The notes beneath the pieces are model-generated. The model was given only the letters and a program-made list of their open reading frames with translations, did not search any database and was not told where the DNA came from. DNA of 64,000 nucleotides. Source: Trichomonas vaginalis G3. Lineage: Eukaryota; Parabasalia; Trichomonadida; Trichomonadidae. The position numbers and the translations under genes were made by a program. Position 1 is the first letter of the stretch. Each line of letters opens with the position of its first letter. The stretch covers positions 13,670,082-13,734,081 of the forward strand of contig NC_067207.1 of assembly GCF_026262505.1 (NCBI RefSeq), given 5' to 3'. Positions 39,198-49,900 of the stretch are shown in pieces.

Positions 39198-40025
39198 TTA
39201 TTCGAATTTAATGGAACCTTTATTTAAATCAACTATTATTTTTCCATGTTCTCCTAATTGTTGATATTGTGTGTAAAGTTCATTAATGCTCATTGGTAAA
39301 TTCACTTGATAAAGCATAACGTTCAACTGTTGACGACTAAAACCACTGAAAATGAAAAGGGTGGACAGGTTTGATTTAATGTTTGTGCTTAATGCTTTAA
39401 AGTATTGAACAGCCATGAAGAATGAACACTGAATGTGTCGACATTGAGTTAATAATTGATTAAAATATGATTTCTCATTAGTTATTAGTTTTGATTTCAC
39501 CGCATCATCTAGAAAAATGAGTGAATGCAAAAATTCTCTATCAAAATTTGAAATAGAAAGTGTTTCAAATAATTCATCCCGTTGTTTATCAATAATTTTA
39601 TCCTCTAATCCTTGCTTCTTGATTGTATTATATAATTCTTTATACATTACAAAGTTTTTTAAATAATCTTCTGCTTCTTCTTGTGATAAATAAATAATTG
39701 GAATTTTGATTAAATGCTTTAAAGATTCAAATGTATCATCTGAAGGTGAACCTGAACGGTTGATATAAATTAACACATGTGAATAGGGTGAAGTGTTAGC
39801 AATAATGATAATTTGTTTTAATATCGTTAATGTTTTACCTTTATTTTGTTTACCAATTGCTGCAGTGATTGAATTTAAGTAACATTCAGAATATGGAATT
39901 TTCATTAATTTTTCCTTAGATAGAGCATTTCTATTATCACTCAATGCTTCATTAATCATATCATCTACGTATGTATTATATACTCCTGCTAATTCTTCAT
40001 AAGGGGTGGATGAATTTAAATCCAT
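39198..40025 (-). CDS. Maverick genome-packaging ATPase (A32/FtsK-HerA type)
   Basis: 275 codons, looks whole. Walker A AAIGKQNKGKTLT near residue 57, Walker B SLIFLDDAV near residue 169, and a sensor-type strand SFFMAVQYF about 30 residues later. This is the compact single-domain layout of Polinton packaging ATPases. It would translocate the element DNA into the capsid encoded just upstream (40,050-41,697). Not closely similar to the VLE ATPase at 56 kb beyond the motifs. Confidence 0.85.
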   Translation of the reverse strand: MDLNSSTPYEELAGVYNTYVDDMINEALSDNRNALSKEKLMKIPYSECYLNSITAAIGKQNKGKTLTILKQIIIIANTSPYSHVLIYINRSGSPSDDTFESLKHLIKIPIIYLSQEEAEDYLKNFVMYKELYNTIKKQGLEDKIIDKQRDELFETLSISNFDREFLHSLIFLDDAVKSKLITNEKSYFNQLLTQCRHIQCSFFMAVQYFKALSTNIKSNLSTLFIFSGFSRQQLNVMLYQVNLPMSINELYTQYQQLGEHGKIIVDLNKGSIKFE

Positions 40026-40049
40026 TTAATCAAAAATAAATTTATAATT

Positions 40050-41697
40050 TTAAACATTTCTATTCATCAATATTTCATCATATGAACTTCTATACTGCGG
40101 TGGTGTACCTGTTGGATGATATTTCAAACCTTCATCCGGTGTCCATGTCCAATATGTAGTCCTAGTAAACCAAACCTGAGGAGGATTTGTCACTTTTGAA
40201 CAGTAAGTGTCATTTTCACCCTGAATGATTGGATAAGCTTTCACTTGTACTGTAACTTGTGAGTTGAAAGTTTCTAATCCATCAAAGAATATACCCGCTC
40301 CATCACGTTGAACTGGAATAGTGCATAAGAATGAAGTTTGGTCTTTCCATGTTCTAGCTAATGGTGTGCCATCATCATCATTCAGTGGTCTAGTTAATGA
40401 GTCCTCGTATTCTTCTGTGCATTCATTCACTCCATCTAAATCAGAAGCTTGAAGCATACGTGTAAAGAATATGTCACCCACTGTGGTCATCGCTTGATCG
40501 GGGAAGTTTCTGGAATCTATAGTGACCTGAAGACCTCGAAGCATTGGATTTTCTAAAACCGTTCTTTGCATTGCATTCTTCGGAAATGTTAACACAACAT
40601 CTGTAACATTATGAAGAGCGTATGAGAAATCTGAGCTAATACCTTCAGGAGTGATGCAACCTCCATTTAGTGAACGAACGTCAATATGTTGAGCTGGAAT
40701 CATGAATGGATCTTCCTTACTAAATAAACGTGGTATTGCTTTAACTGATTCTTCAATTAAACCGTATCCTGGTGTAATGCATTTATCCTCTAAAACTTCC
40801 ATCTTTGTGCATGAAATTAACGTCTTCAACTGTTGCGTCAGCAGATGTAGCGGCTAAGCTTGTAATTAATTTGGCAGGAAGTCCGATTTGTTGGAATTTG
40901 CGATCATATTTATAAACATGATTCATAATCTTTTCATAATTTTCATCAGTTATCTTTTCATAAACGTAATTTTGTAAATCAGCAACTCTTAACGGGTCAA
41001 CCTGACAAAATACTAAAGTATCCCTGAAAACATAATATTTAAGAATGATATCACCAAATGATTTAGGATAATCATCGAACGCCTGAAATGCTAACAAATC
41101 ATTTACCGGAATAATCATATCAAAAGTTGACATCAAACTTCTTTTCATTTGCTTTCTTGAAAACTTCTGAAGGGTCAATATATTTACCACATTACTGAGT
41201 TATCATATTTTTGAAATTATTATATAACGAATGAACAAAACTTTTTAACTTTCCTTTCTGATTTTGGTTTATATGTTGCAAATGCGAAAGATTCACGGGC
41301 GCAATCCATCTGAAGATAACCGCAATCACCTCTTTTCGGTTTCTACTTCTAATTGCTTTAAAGCTTGATTTGATGATTTATAACCAACGAATAAACGCAT
41401 GCATTTAAAAGCCGGCATCACATGTGAAAGCTTTATTTGAAACTAGAGTTGCTTTAACTTTGGCGTTTAATATATGTGTCACCTAGTTGGTTCACATCAT
41501 GAGCCGGATTTGTAATTCTTAAATGAGTTTGTTTATCATCAAAAATATGGAGCATCAGAGTCATAGCATGAACTTTCAAGTTCTCTATAATATCTTCTAC
41601 CATCATTCTTTGCGAATATTTCATTTATCTTTTCGAATGAATGAAATTACATTTCCATTAATCGGTTTAGTGTTTGCACCAAATAGTTAGTCGTCAT
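40050..41697 (-). pseudogene. Maverick major capsid protein gene (broken)
   Basis: About 550 codons in its original extent, with several breaks mainly in the N-terminal half. The C-terminal 250 residues are a clear beta-rich jelly-roll block (NVTDVVLTFPKNAMQRTVL, GLQVTIDSRNFPDQAMTTV, FNSQVTVQVKAYPII). The position beside the packaging ATPase and the length fit the Polinton double-jelly-roll capsid protein. The start at 41,697 follows TTTTTTATTTATTAATAAA. Confidence 0.7.
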
Positions 41698-41767
41698 TTT
41701 ATTAATAAATAAAAAATCAAAATTAAAAGATGAAAATGAATTTTTAATTTTAATGAAATAATCAACT

Positions 41768-41980
41768 ATGGCTGCAGGATTCTTTAAGAAACTGTGGGAT
41801 AAAGTAAAAAGAGGGAGCGCATAAAGTTTGGGAAACAATGAAGAAAGGAGCAAATTGGAATTTAAGAATAAAGAAGCAATTAGTGACGTTGCTGAACAAA
41901 TAGCACCTAATGTTCCGGTAAGGGAAGTATTAAATAAAGGAGATAAGGTTTATCGTCGACTACAACCGATACTAAGATAA
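41768..41980 (+). pseudogene. small amphipathic virion-type gene (broken)
   Basis: Starts MAAGFFKKLWDKVKRG, a short amphipathic, basic, Trp-containing helix. About 70 codons with about one or two breaks. The opposite gene at 41,990-42,231 starts very similarly, so the two are diverged paralogues facing each other. The N-terminal helix resembles membrane-active minor capsid proteins of the adenovirus pVI kind; this is a functional guess only. Confidence 0.45.
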
Positions 41981-41989
41981 AAATAATAT

Positions 41990-42231
41990 TTATTTTTCCA
42001 CTATCTACCCCTATTTTATTAAGTATTCCTTCAGCAATTCCACCAACTGCGTTACCTGCTTGTGCTCCCATCGCCGGATTACCTGCTTTAGCACCTAATA
42101 CTCCTATGATATTCCTGCCGTTTTCGCTACTGGTGCCAAAAAGTTTGCAACGGGTTTAATAATCTTTTGATGAACCCAACTTGCAGCTTTCTTAATTCCT
42201 TCCCATAATTTTTTAAGAATCCTGCCGCCAT
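41990..42231 (-). pseudogene. paralogous small Gly/Ala-rich virion-type gene (broken)
   Basis: Minus-strand gene of about 80 codons with a few breaks. Its start shares MAAGF and a Lys/Trp/Gly helix with 41,768. The C-terminal part is Gly/Ala-rich (AKAGNPAMGAQAGN), as in hydrophobic minor capsid proteins. Convergent with its paralogue across 9 bases. Confidence 0.45.
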
Positions 42232-42504
42232 CTCTGATTTAATATTAATTAAAAAATATATTTCATCACTTATATTCTAATTTTTTATTTAATGATAAAT
42301 GAAACCGATTTTAAAAATAAATGAAACAGAGGAGGAAGAAATAAATGAAAGTGAAAATGTTCAACAAAAAATAAACGTTGTTAAACCAATTACTGAAATA
42401 AAAATTTTTTCATCTGTTGATGAATTTAATGACTATTATGCTAATAATAAAAAATTATTTGAAGAATTGACAACATGTAAATTGAATAAAATGTTTAAAG
42501 TTGA

Positions 42505-42530
42505 GGACAGAGTCCAAGACCCGGAGGGTC
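42505..42530. repeat. in-frame mini-hairpin pair
   Basis: GGAC-AGA-GTCC (42,505-42,515) and GACCC-GGA-GGGTC (42,518-42,530) inside the open frame of the 42,299 gene, encoding EDRVQDPEGHG. Confidence 0.7.
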
Positions 42531-42756
42531 ATGGATTCAAAATTTCAAAAAGAGTAGGTGACAAAAGTGCATACTCTTAAACAACCGTCGGATTTCCGGG
42601 TGAAATCGTGACACACTTTCGTCTTTCGTAGGCAGTGGTGGTTGTTACAAAAGGTAACTTCGAATGTAGCGTGAAATCTGCAAAAAAAAATTCTGAAATT
42701 TGAATGGAGAACACAAAAATTGAATAGTTTACGTCAATAAAAAGGAGAAAAATGAA

Positions 42757-42822
42757 GCCAATGTGTCTCGAACCTAGGACTTGGAGCAGCAATCCCACTG
42801 TTTATCCCATTACACTACATGC
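42757..42822 (-). tRNA. second tRNA-like sequence (degenerate)
   Basis: On the minus strand, TAGTGTAATGG fits the A box and GGTTCGAGAC the B box. The D-arm and a four-pair anticodon stem (TGGG/TCCA) can be drawn, but the T stem and acceptor do not close. Likely a tRNA-derived SINE head or tRNA pseudogene inserted in a Maverick gene. Confidence 0.35.
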
Positions 42823-43068
42823 ATCTCTCACCTCAGTAAATGAGATCAACTATATGATAACTTTTTCCCCATTATATTCTTGTGGAAAAGTGACAAATAG
42901 CAACTTTGACCCTCTCTCAATTTCAAAAATAAAAGGTGTTGTTAGTTTAAAATCTATTCCTCAATCAAGAATCACCTCATTAATGAAAATTGATGATTTA
43001 ACAAAAAGAATAGAAATTATTGAAGAGCGAATAAATCAAATTATTGATTTCATAAATCATGACTCGTT

Positions 43069-43119
43069 GAGCCCGGGTCCTTAAAGCTCAAGGCACAAAG
43101 TGCCCAGGACTTAAAGTCC
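43069..43119. repeat. mini-hairpin cluster after the coiled-coil gene
   Basis: Outer GAGC (43,069-43,072) with GCTC (43,086-43,089), then GGCAC-AAA-GTGCC (43,092-43,104) and GGACTT-A-AAGTCC (43,107-43,119). It lies between convergent genes. Confidence 0.7.
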
Positions 43120-43597
43120 ATCACTGAGTTCAAGGTTATATTCATCAAATATTTCATTATTAAATGCAACTTCTGCTAGTTTATTTATTTTTTCAATACG
43201 ATCTTTGAAAGTCTATCGTTTTAATTTTTTCTGAAGTTTTTCATTTTCTAGTTCTGAAAACTTTATTTGGATGATATTTAAACCCGTTAAATTCTTTTTC
43301 CTCAGTTTTGATCATTAATTTACAAAGAACTTTTGTGGTTGGAATTCGTTTAAACCATTTATCATTAATATTTGTTATAAATTCAATATCTGGAATTAAT
43401 TCCCAAATTTTTGCATTTTCAATTAATTTATTATCAAATGCAAAAGCAATAGGTTTAATATTAAACTTACCTTTATAATATATACTTTCTACATAATCAT
43501 CGAAATAAACATCTACTTGTTTAACATTTTCAAGAATTGGTGAAAGAACATCCATTAATTGATTGACGGTTACGAATCTTGATCCACTCATTTTCAT
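43120..43597 (-). pseudogene. broken Maverick gene starting at the right TIR
   Basis: About 155 codons. The first 118 codons are open from 43,597 (or 43,591), with an alpha/beta domain (LSPILENVKQVDVYFDDYVESIYY) and a Lys-rich tail that appears broken. Its promoter lies in the right TIR and equals that of the 22,604 gene at the other end. Function unknown. Confidence 0.5.
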
Positions 43598-44398
43598 ACG
43601 AATTAAAAAAATAAATTATTCAAAAAATGTAAGACATGAATTTTAAAGTTTATTTTTCATTCATGAATGATAATTATATCTGATTTCTTTTATTCTCTCG
43701 TACATACTAGATTTGAAAAATTCGGAACTTTTACCATAATCTCCTAAATGTTTTCTTATCCCTAACGTGTGCCAGTTATTATATGAAACTGTATAAACTT
43801 TATCTTTATCTTTACACCTTTCATCACTTCCAATATATTTATATCTCAGTTTTGATTTAGCATTTTCATATTCATTAGCGTTTAATAATTCACAGTCTTC
43901 CTTTTTAAATTGATGTTTAAGATATTCAGGATTTAATACTCTACGTTTATATGCTCCTAACTTAGTTCTAAAGTTTTTCTACAAAATTTAGGAATTCCAT
44001 CCTCTTTAATGTCATCAATGATTTCCATTTCATTATTTTCAATTTCTTCTTCTCGTTTATGAGGTCTTTGATTATGACTCCATTGATTCCATGAAATTAA
44101 ATATTCTTTATCATTATATTTATACCTCATTAGCTTATTTTGGCTTTCATATTCATTTAATAATTCACAATCTTCATTTTTAAATTGAAGTTTAACCCAT
44201 TCAGGATTTAAACAATGTTTAATTAATCGCGGAATATCTGACATCATCTATATATAGCTTCTTTTATAAAAGATAAAAAATAAATTATTTTAAAATTAAT
44301 GTTAAAAATTAATGTGTTTATAAATAAATATATTTTAATGCATCGTCTATATATAGATGCAACAAAAAAAGTCACACAACCCGCACTCATATACTACT
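43585..44398 (-). repeat. Maverick right terminal inverted repeat
   Basis: About 814 bp, reverse complement of 21,802-22,616, ending in CCCGCACTCATATACTACT followed directly by the duplicated AAAGTG. Confidence 0.95.
43690..44247 (-). pseudogene. right-TIR copy of the duplicated-domain gene (broken)
   Basis: Same gene as 21,953-22,510, carried in the right TIR; nearly identical over its length but no longer fully open, with about one break. The presence of one whole and one broken copy shows that the TIRs have begun to diverge since insertion. Confidence 0.8.
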
Positions 44399-44585
44399 AA
44401 AGTGAGAGATTTTCCGTTCTAATAAATATATTTGATAACCGGGGTGTTCCCCGGAATCAAATAAATTATCATATCGAGAATCGGAGATCCTTGCAGTTTC
44501 GATTTTTTCGAAAAGTGAGAGATTTTCCGTTCTAATAAATATATTTGATAACCGGGGTGTTCCCCGGAATCAAATAAATTAGCAT
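44399..44585. repeat. 113-bp tandem repeat, right of Maverick
   Basis: Starts with the target duplication AAAGTG at 44,399, one full unit to 44,511, then about 74 bases of a further unit. Each contains CCGGGG-TGTT-CCCCGG inside ATTTGAT/ATCAAAT. Continuous in phase with the unit at 21,682-21,795 once the Maverick is disregarded. Confidence 0.85.
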
Positions 44586-46129
44586 TACTAACATTCCTTT
44601 TTTATTTAAAATTTTCAATTCTTAAAACAAAGTTTTACTTCTATTTAATTATTTGCCATGAAAGTATAGAACATTAAAAATTCATCCTACTACCTCCACC
44701 CTTATAATACCTTCAAAAAAATTATATCTCAATTTATTTTCTATCTTTATATTGATGTGCTTATTCAAAAACACCAAATCATAAGTCTTCAGTTCTCAAA
44801 ATACTCTCAAATTATCTCATTGCGCATATTTTGAAATTTGATAATTTTAAATTGTTAAAAAATTCATTAATCACAGTAAAATTGTTGCATGCTAAGATCA
44901 GTCATAATGTAAACCTCTCAATTTTATTGTCGTGGGAAGTATCTCAATTCCTTCAAAAAAATTGAAAAACTATTTAATTTTAAAAATATAATACTTTTAA
45001 TTAGTTAATTAATTGGAGATATTTTTTAAAATCACTTTTGATAATACTTTTGAGAACTTTAATTCAAAAAATATATTCAAAAATATTCAGGATATCAAGA
45101 GGGAATTGTTCCTTATGAGGTATAGTTATGATGTATACCTCATAAGGAACAATTCCCTCCTTAAAATCGTAGACATTTTTATACTTATTAATCAACCATT
45201 CAAAATCATATTCCTCTGAAAAGTTATTTTATTAAAATTTAGAATTTTAATAATATAGAGTTTGAATTTCATACAATACCTATATATTTTCAATAATGGA
45301 ATTTGAAAACCATTCTCAAAAGTTCTCAGAAAACCTTTTTTTCATTAATTTTAAGAAATCTGAGTATTAAATTAAGTGATAAATTCGTTTGACACTACTT
45401 TAATTTTTAAATTCAAAAAATTATATGTGCTTCTTAAAATGACTCAAAAAAATTTTATTATAAATAATATATAATATTAAAATCCCACAACATTTTTTTA
45501 CTTTACATAATCGTACTTCCTCGATGATTAATTTCCACACAATTTCTATCGTTGACCGAACTTAGCATGCAACAAAATATCTATATACAATAATTAACTA
45601 ACTGATTCTATATAGATTTGCATTTATTTAATATATTTGAATATCATTTACATCTTATTGAATTAGATCATAAATCACAGTTCCCTAATATACTATCTAG
45701 CTAACCATTATTGTTGCGCAACTTACATGTGATTAAACACACGTGTATAATTCTGTACAACTCATATCTCTATCAATACTTTATTTATAATCAAAACAAA
45801 GGTTAAAATTGTATACCCTGTCACTGTAGAGTATTCTCCCAACTTTAAAGTGAAAATCAAAATTTGATATTTTAGTAATTTCATGTGAGATCGTTATTTT
45901 ATAGGAAAACATACTGAAAATGTTTATAAGATGTTTCTCTATCATATGCCAAAATATCATGGTTTAAATGCTCTCCTAAGTGTCTATAACTGAATTTTAG
46001 GGCAATAACCTTATTCTAAATGTTGGGAAAGTAGGGTAGAAGTACTTTGAAAAAGCATTCAAACATGGATATATTTACTATTATAAACAGATAGATAATA
46101 ATATAATGTGGAAATTAAGGATCAGAAGA
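44586..46129. other. AT-rich host-like DNA without genes
   Basis: About 1.5 kb of highly AT-rich sequence, no credible coding frame on either strand. It contains one long perfect hairpin (45,099-45,159), reported separately. The rest is probably host intergenic sequence. Confidence 0.6.
45099..45159. repeat. perfect 26-bp inverted repeat with 9-base loop
   Basis: Arms 45,099-45,124 and 45,134-45,159 are exact reverse complements (GAGGGAATTGTTCC... and its mate), with loop GTTATGATG. In AT-rich non-coding DNA this is far beyond chance. It may be a foldback insertion, a small RNA hairpin precursor or a recent palindromic duplication. Confidence 0.9.
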
Positions 46130-46612
46130 TTAATATCCTGCAAAAGTTCCTCTTGTTATAGGATTTGTTCTTAGAGATGCACCTATTTTTCTTAACTGAG
46201 GAAGTTGTGATTGGGCTCTCTTTTGTATTTGTCCTGTATTCTTAGTTCTTAAATCAACAATTTCTTCTACCGAAAGTCTGTGAAGAGGATCTGATGATTT
46301 TGCAGTTGCATTGAATAAGAGAAATGGCTCCACGATTCTATTTTGTTGTGCATGAGCTTGCCGAAGTTTCATTTTTGTGAATCTTTTTTCCCACTCATGT
46401 GTAATAACATCTTTATTTACTTTATTAGTAGAGTTTGATCTTGTTGATGGAACTATCATCATTTCACGGCTAATTTGTTGATTCGAGTAATTTAATCGAG
46501 AATCTATGGGATTTCGCAAGAAATTTCGAAGTTCATCCCCACTCATTGATGTATTAGATATCATTGAGTCATCCGAGCTATTCGATCTTGCAGTGGTATT
46601 CATAAAAGTCAT
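46130..46612 (-). CDS. hypothetical host protein, Ser/Asn-rich
   Basis: 160 codons. Ser/Thr/Asn-rich N-terminal half (NTTARSNSSDDSMISNTSMSG) and a basic, helical C-terminal half (WEKRFTKMKLRQAHAQQNR, IVDLRTKNTGQIQKRAQ). It lacks the element-type T-tract start motif and lies outside the element ends, so it is the best candidate for a host gene here. No family recognised. Confidence 0.55.
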   Translation of the reverse strand: MTFMNTTARSNSSDDSMISNTSMSGDELRNFLRNPIDSRLNYSNQQISREMMIVPSTRSNSTNKVNKDVITHEWEKRFTKMKLRQAHAQQNRIVEPFLLFNATAKSSDPLHRLSVEEIVDLRTKNTGQIQKRAQSQLPQLRKIGASLRTNPITRGTFAGY

Positions 46613-46771
46613 ATTACTTTTTAAAAAATTTATATAAAATTTGTACGTTACAACTAGAAAATCACTAATTAAATATTTATTTTCTCGTCCTAAACATCCC
46701 TGTGAGGAATGACCAATATTTTTGTTTCCTGTACAGAAAAAATTAGGGTCTCACATTATGTCACTCAACAA

Positions 46772-46890
46772 ATCTTTTTACATCATTGGGTAAATCAGCT
46801 GGATATGACCTTTTTAAATTTCTTTTCAATTCTTTAATCGCATCATGTTTTAAAGGTGATGACTAATCAATTTTACCATATTTATCAAAA
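46772..46890 (-). pseudogene. small gene fragment beside VLE-2
   Basis: Minus-strand coding-like fragment reading KHDAIKELKRNLKRSYPADLP and ending at a stop near 46,772. It has no start and appears cut off about where VLE-2 begins. Origin (host or element) unknown. Confidence 0.3.
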
Positions 46891-46903
46891 AAAAAAAGGT
46901 ATT

Positions 46904-46936
46904 GGGGCCTCCAGGCACTTCGTGCCCTCTAGCCCC
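46904..46936. terminator. double GC-rich hairpin at VLE-2 left end
   Basis: Inner GGCAC-TTC-GTGCC (46,914-46,926) and outer GGGGC/GCCCC (46,904-46,908 and 46,932-46,936). Layout and flanking bases (CTAGAGGG, CCTGGA/CTCCAGG) match 20,374-20,405 in reverse, but the inner stem bases differ on both arms. Confidence 0.55.
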
Positions 46937-46977
46937 GAAGATGTTTAGTATAAAACAGCTTTTTAACTTCACTTAAA

Positions 46978-49900
46978 ATGCCACGTAAGCTACGTAAGAA
47001 TATACGTAAGAGGAAGAGAGCATTGAAACATTCAATAGTAAGACTGACACCACAACAACAGTTGCAACAACAAATGCTGAATGACCCCACTATGTTGCAA
47101 CAAATGTCAAGCAATCCTATGCTCTTAAACCGAGTTTTTGGTGCACAGAGTGGAGGTTTAAGAGCGGCACTTTTAGCGAAAATGGCAGGCTATGGTGGAG
47201 CTGCAGACGGAACAGCATATAACCCTCAAAGTCAAATGAATTTGAGTTCACTCAAAATCAAATAACAGATGTCAAAAAGTCAAACATAGACATACAGAAG
47301 CAAATAAGTGAAAACGAAAAGAAACTAGAATATGACAGACACACAAAGAAACTCAATGAGTTAAACGTAGAGAAAAAGAAAAAGAAGAACAACTGAAAAA
47401 CTAAGTACAGAGGAATATGCGAAAAAAGTGTCAGAAAAAGCAGCAGAAGTAGCAAAAATGGAACAAGATGTTTTAAATTTGAAAAACCATACTACTCAAT
47501 ATAAAGTACTGAAGATGAAGAGATAAAACAAAAGCCATAAAGACATATATGGATAGCGATGAGTATAAAAAAGAAGTTGAAGCAAATGTAAAGGCAGAAA
47601 AACTTTTACAGTTGCAAAACCAAACCGTACAGTATGAAAACTTAGCACTAGAAAGTAAAAATAACGACGCAGCCATGCAAAAGGCAATGAAAAGCGCAGA
47701 TATATAAAAGCTAACAATGACTGGTTAGATGCCCAAGCCAACGCTAAAGCAGCCCAGCTTATAGGGTCAATAAGGACAAAAATACAAGCGGATGAAGACA
47801 GTTCAAATGAAGCTTTAACAAATGCTGACTTTAAGAACGCCTTCGAAGCTCTTCATAGTAAGGTGAAACTAGTGAACGACTTCTCATCTGGAAAGAAACT
47901 GAAGTCTGAAGGTTTCGACAAAGAGTTAAAAGAAGTAGCACAAAATATGACGAAAATAACAGATGCAGCAACGAGACAGGCAGTTCAAAGTGCTATGACG
48001 CCGTTAGAGCAACTGTTGTGAAAGTCAAGAAAAAGAGTTACAACAGACCAAAACAGACCTAGTAAATGCTTTCTTAAAAACGAAAAGTCAGGTAGGACAT
48101 TATGCTGCAGATGGAACATATGTGCCAGCTGGTGGAACTTATATACCAGCTGGTGGAACTTATAATACTAGCTAGTGAACTTATATACCACCAAACCTCC
48201 AAGAGAAGCACCTGCACCAGGACTACCTAAAACATTTACATCGTCACATGGACACAGACACAGGCATGCACCAAAACCAACACAACCACCTCCACAACCA
48301 GCACAGCAACCAACAGTTCAAAACCCTGCACAACAACCACCTCCACAACCAGCACAGCAACCAACAGTTCAAAACCCTGCACAACAACACAAACAGAGCA
48401 AGGACATAAAGAAGTAGAGAACAAGGAAACCAAGAATTCTTAAAAATGCTTAAAGAAGACTATGGTTACCCAGATACTATTGACTTTAGTGACCGATATA
48501 AAGAAGCTATTCGAAAGTTAAGGATGGAAATACTGACCCGAACCTATTTAGCTTTATGGCTCTGCACCAAAGGGGATATAATCTCAAACCTGGAAAATAC
48601 AAGCTCGCTAAGGGATATGATTTAATAGCATATCATCCAAATGACATGAACGAATTTACTCCGAGATATTTGATGTCAGAGCTAAATGACAATTTAACTC
48701 TCTTCATGAAACGCGTAAAAAATAGAGACGGAACGAAAGAAGAAAGGTTTGTGAGTCCGGATGACTTAGAAAGGGAACTTGTTGAAAACGGTCTCGGAAT
48801 ATATGAAATGCCAGCAGATGAGGTACAAGAAACTCCACAGGAAGAAGTTCAGATACAACCAGACATGGAAGAAATAGTTCAGCAACAACAGCTAGAAGAG
48901 CCTGAAGGAAACGAACAAGTCACTCTTTGGAAACTAACTTCACAGAACTAGATGAAGATTTGGAACAGCCGAAAAATCTTGACCCTCAACAAGTGTATGC
49001 GGAGAATATGGAATATTTCCAAGAGTCTAAAAAAAATTCGGCTGACATAGTAGAAGAATATCGAAAAATGTTTGCCGACATACAAAAGACTCCAACACCA
49101 GATGAAAATATTCAGCATAGAATGGAAGAACTGAAAGAAAATGTACACAAATACAACCCTTTTTACTTACGAGCATTTAACGTTCAATCTTCGGATGAAC
49201 TCGGTGAAAATAAAAGGTTAAATTTCAAGAAAACATATAGAAATGAAACATTGTTTAAAGTTCATTCAGAACCTAACCAAGATGGAAACAAACCTACTTT
49301 TGTTTCTGCAGACGATGGAACTACAATGAGATGGGGTCATAAAGCTAATCCGGATAGGTGGTTCATAAACTTACAACCACAATTCCAAGAAGTTGTAGAC
49401 GCAATGGAAGTCAATGGTGAACGAGATATAGCTGGTATTTTAAGCGCGGCTTTAATGCCATTGAAAGATATGAAACATGCAGATATTTTGGACCAGTATG
49501 AAATGAACATGGCTGATGGAAATATAACACCTGACGTTCTAGAACATTTATCTCAAAGAACTACACAGAACCATAGAGATGGTATATTTGGTGAAGAGTT
49601 TAGAAAGAAAGTTAGGGAGGAGAAGGAAGAGAACCTATTGTACATGACCTTGCAAACGAAAGTTTACAAAATGTCATAAAAACTTACTTTGCAGACAATG
49701 AACTGAGAAGGGATGAATATTAAGAAAACTCAATGGACAGTACAAATGAAATGTTAGTATTGAAAAACATGTTCCTTGACAAAATAAAACCAACTACAGA
49801 AATAAACGACGCAAGACTGAAAGATTGGGTAAAAGCTTTCCCATTCACAAAAGATATAGTTGGTAACATGGAAAGAAACCAGAATGGCTACAAAAACATA

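Larger units (their letters stand above)
42299..43084 (+). pseudogene. Maverick coiled-coil gene interrupted by a tRNA-like insert
   Basis: The 5' block (42,299-42,580) encodes an acidic start (ETEEEEINESEN) and an alpha/beta segment (KPITEIKIFSSVDEFNDYY), with an in-frame hairpin pair near its end. The 3' block (about 42,850-43,084) encodes a Lys/Ile coiled coil (LTKRIEIIEERINQIIDF). Between them lie about 250 bases, including a tRNA-like sequence, that look foreign. One insertion, possibly others. Confidence 0.45.
21802..44398. mobile_element. Maverick/Polinton, 22.6 kb, complete ends
   Basis: Terminal inverted repeats of about 815 bp begin AGTAGTATATGAGTGCGGG and end with its complement. 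The 6-bp target duplication AAAGTG (21,796-21,801 and 44,399-44,404) flanks it exactly. Polintons typically begin with AG and make 6-bp duplications. Parts: polB, retroviral-type integrase, primase-helicase, packaging ATPase, capsid, fibre-like protein, KilA-N and HNH genes. The two TIRs look about 99 percent alike by eye, so the insertion is fairly recent, yet about a dozen breaks have accumulated across its genes. Confidence 0.95.

Noticed and set aside
44586-46129. Short frame at 45,013-45,219 as a gene
   Set aside because: It runs into the perfect foldback and is low-complexity AT-rich sequence.
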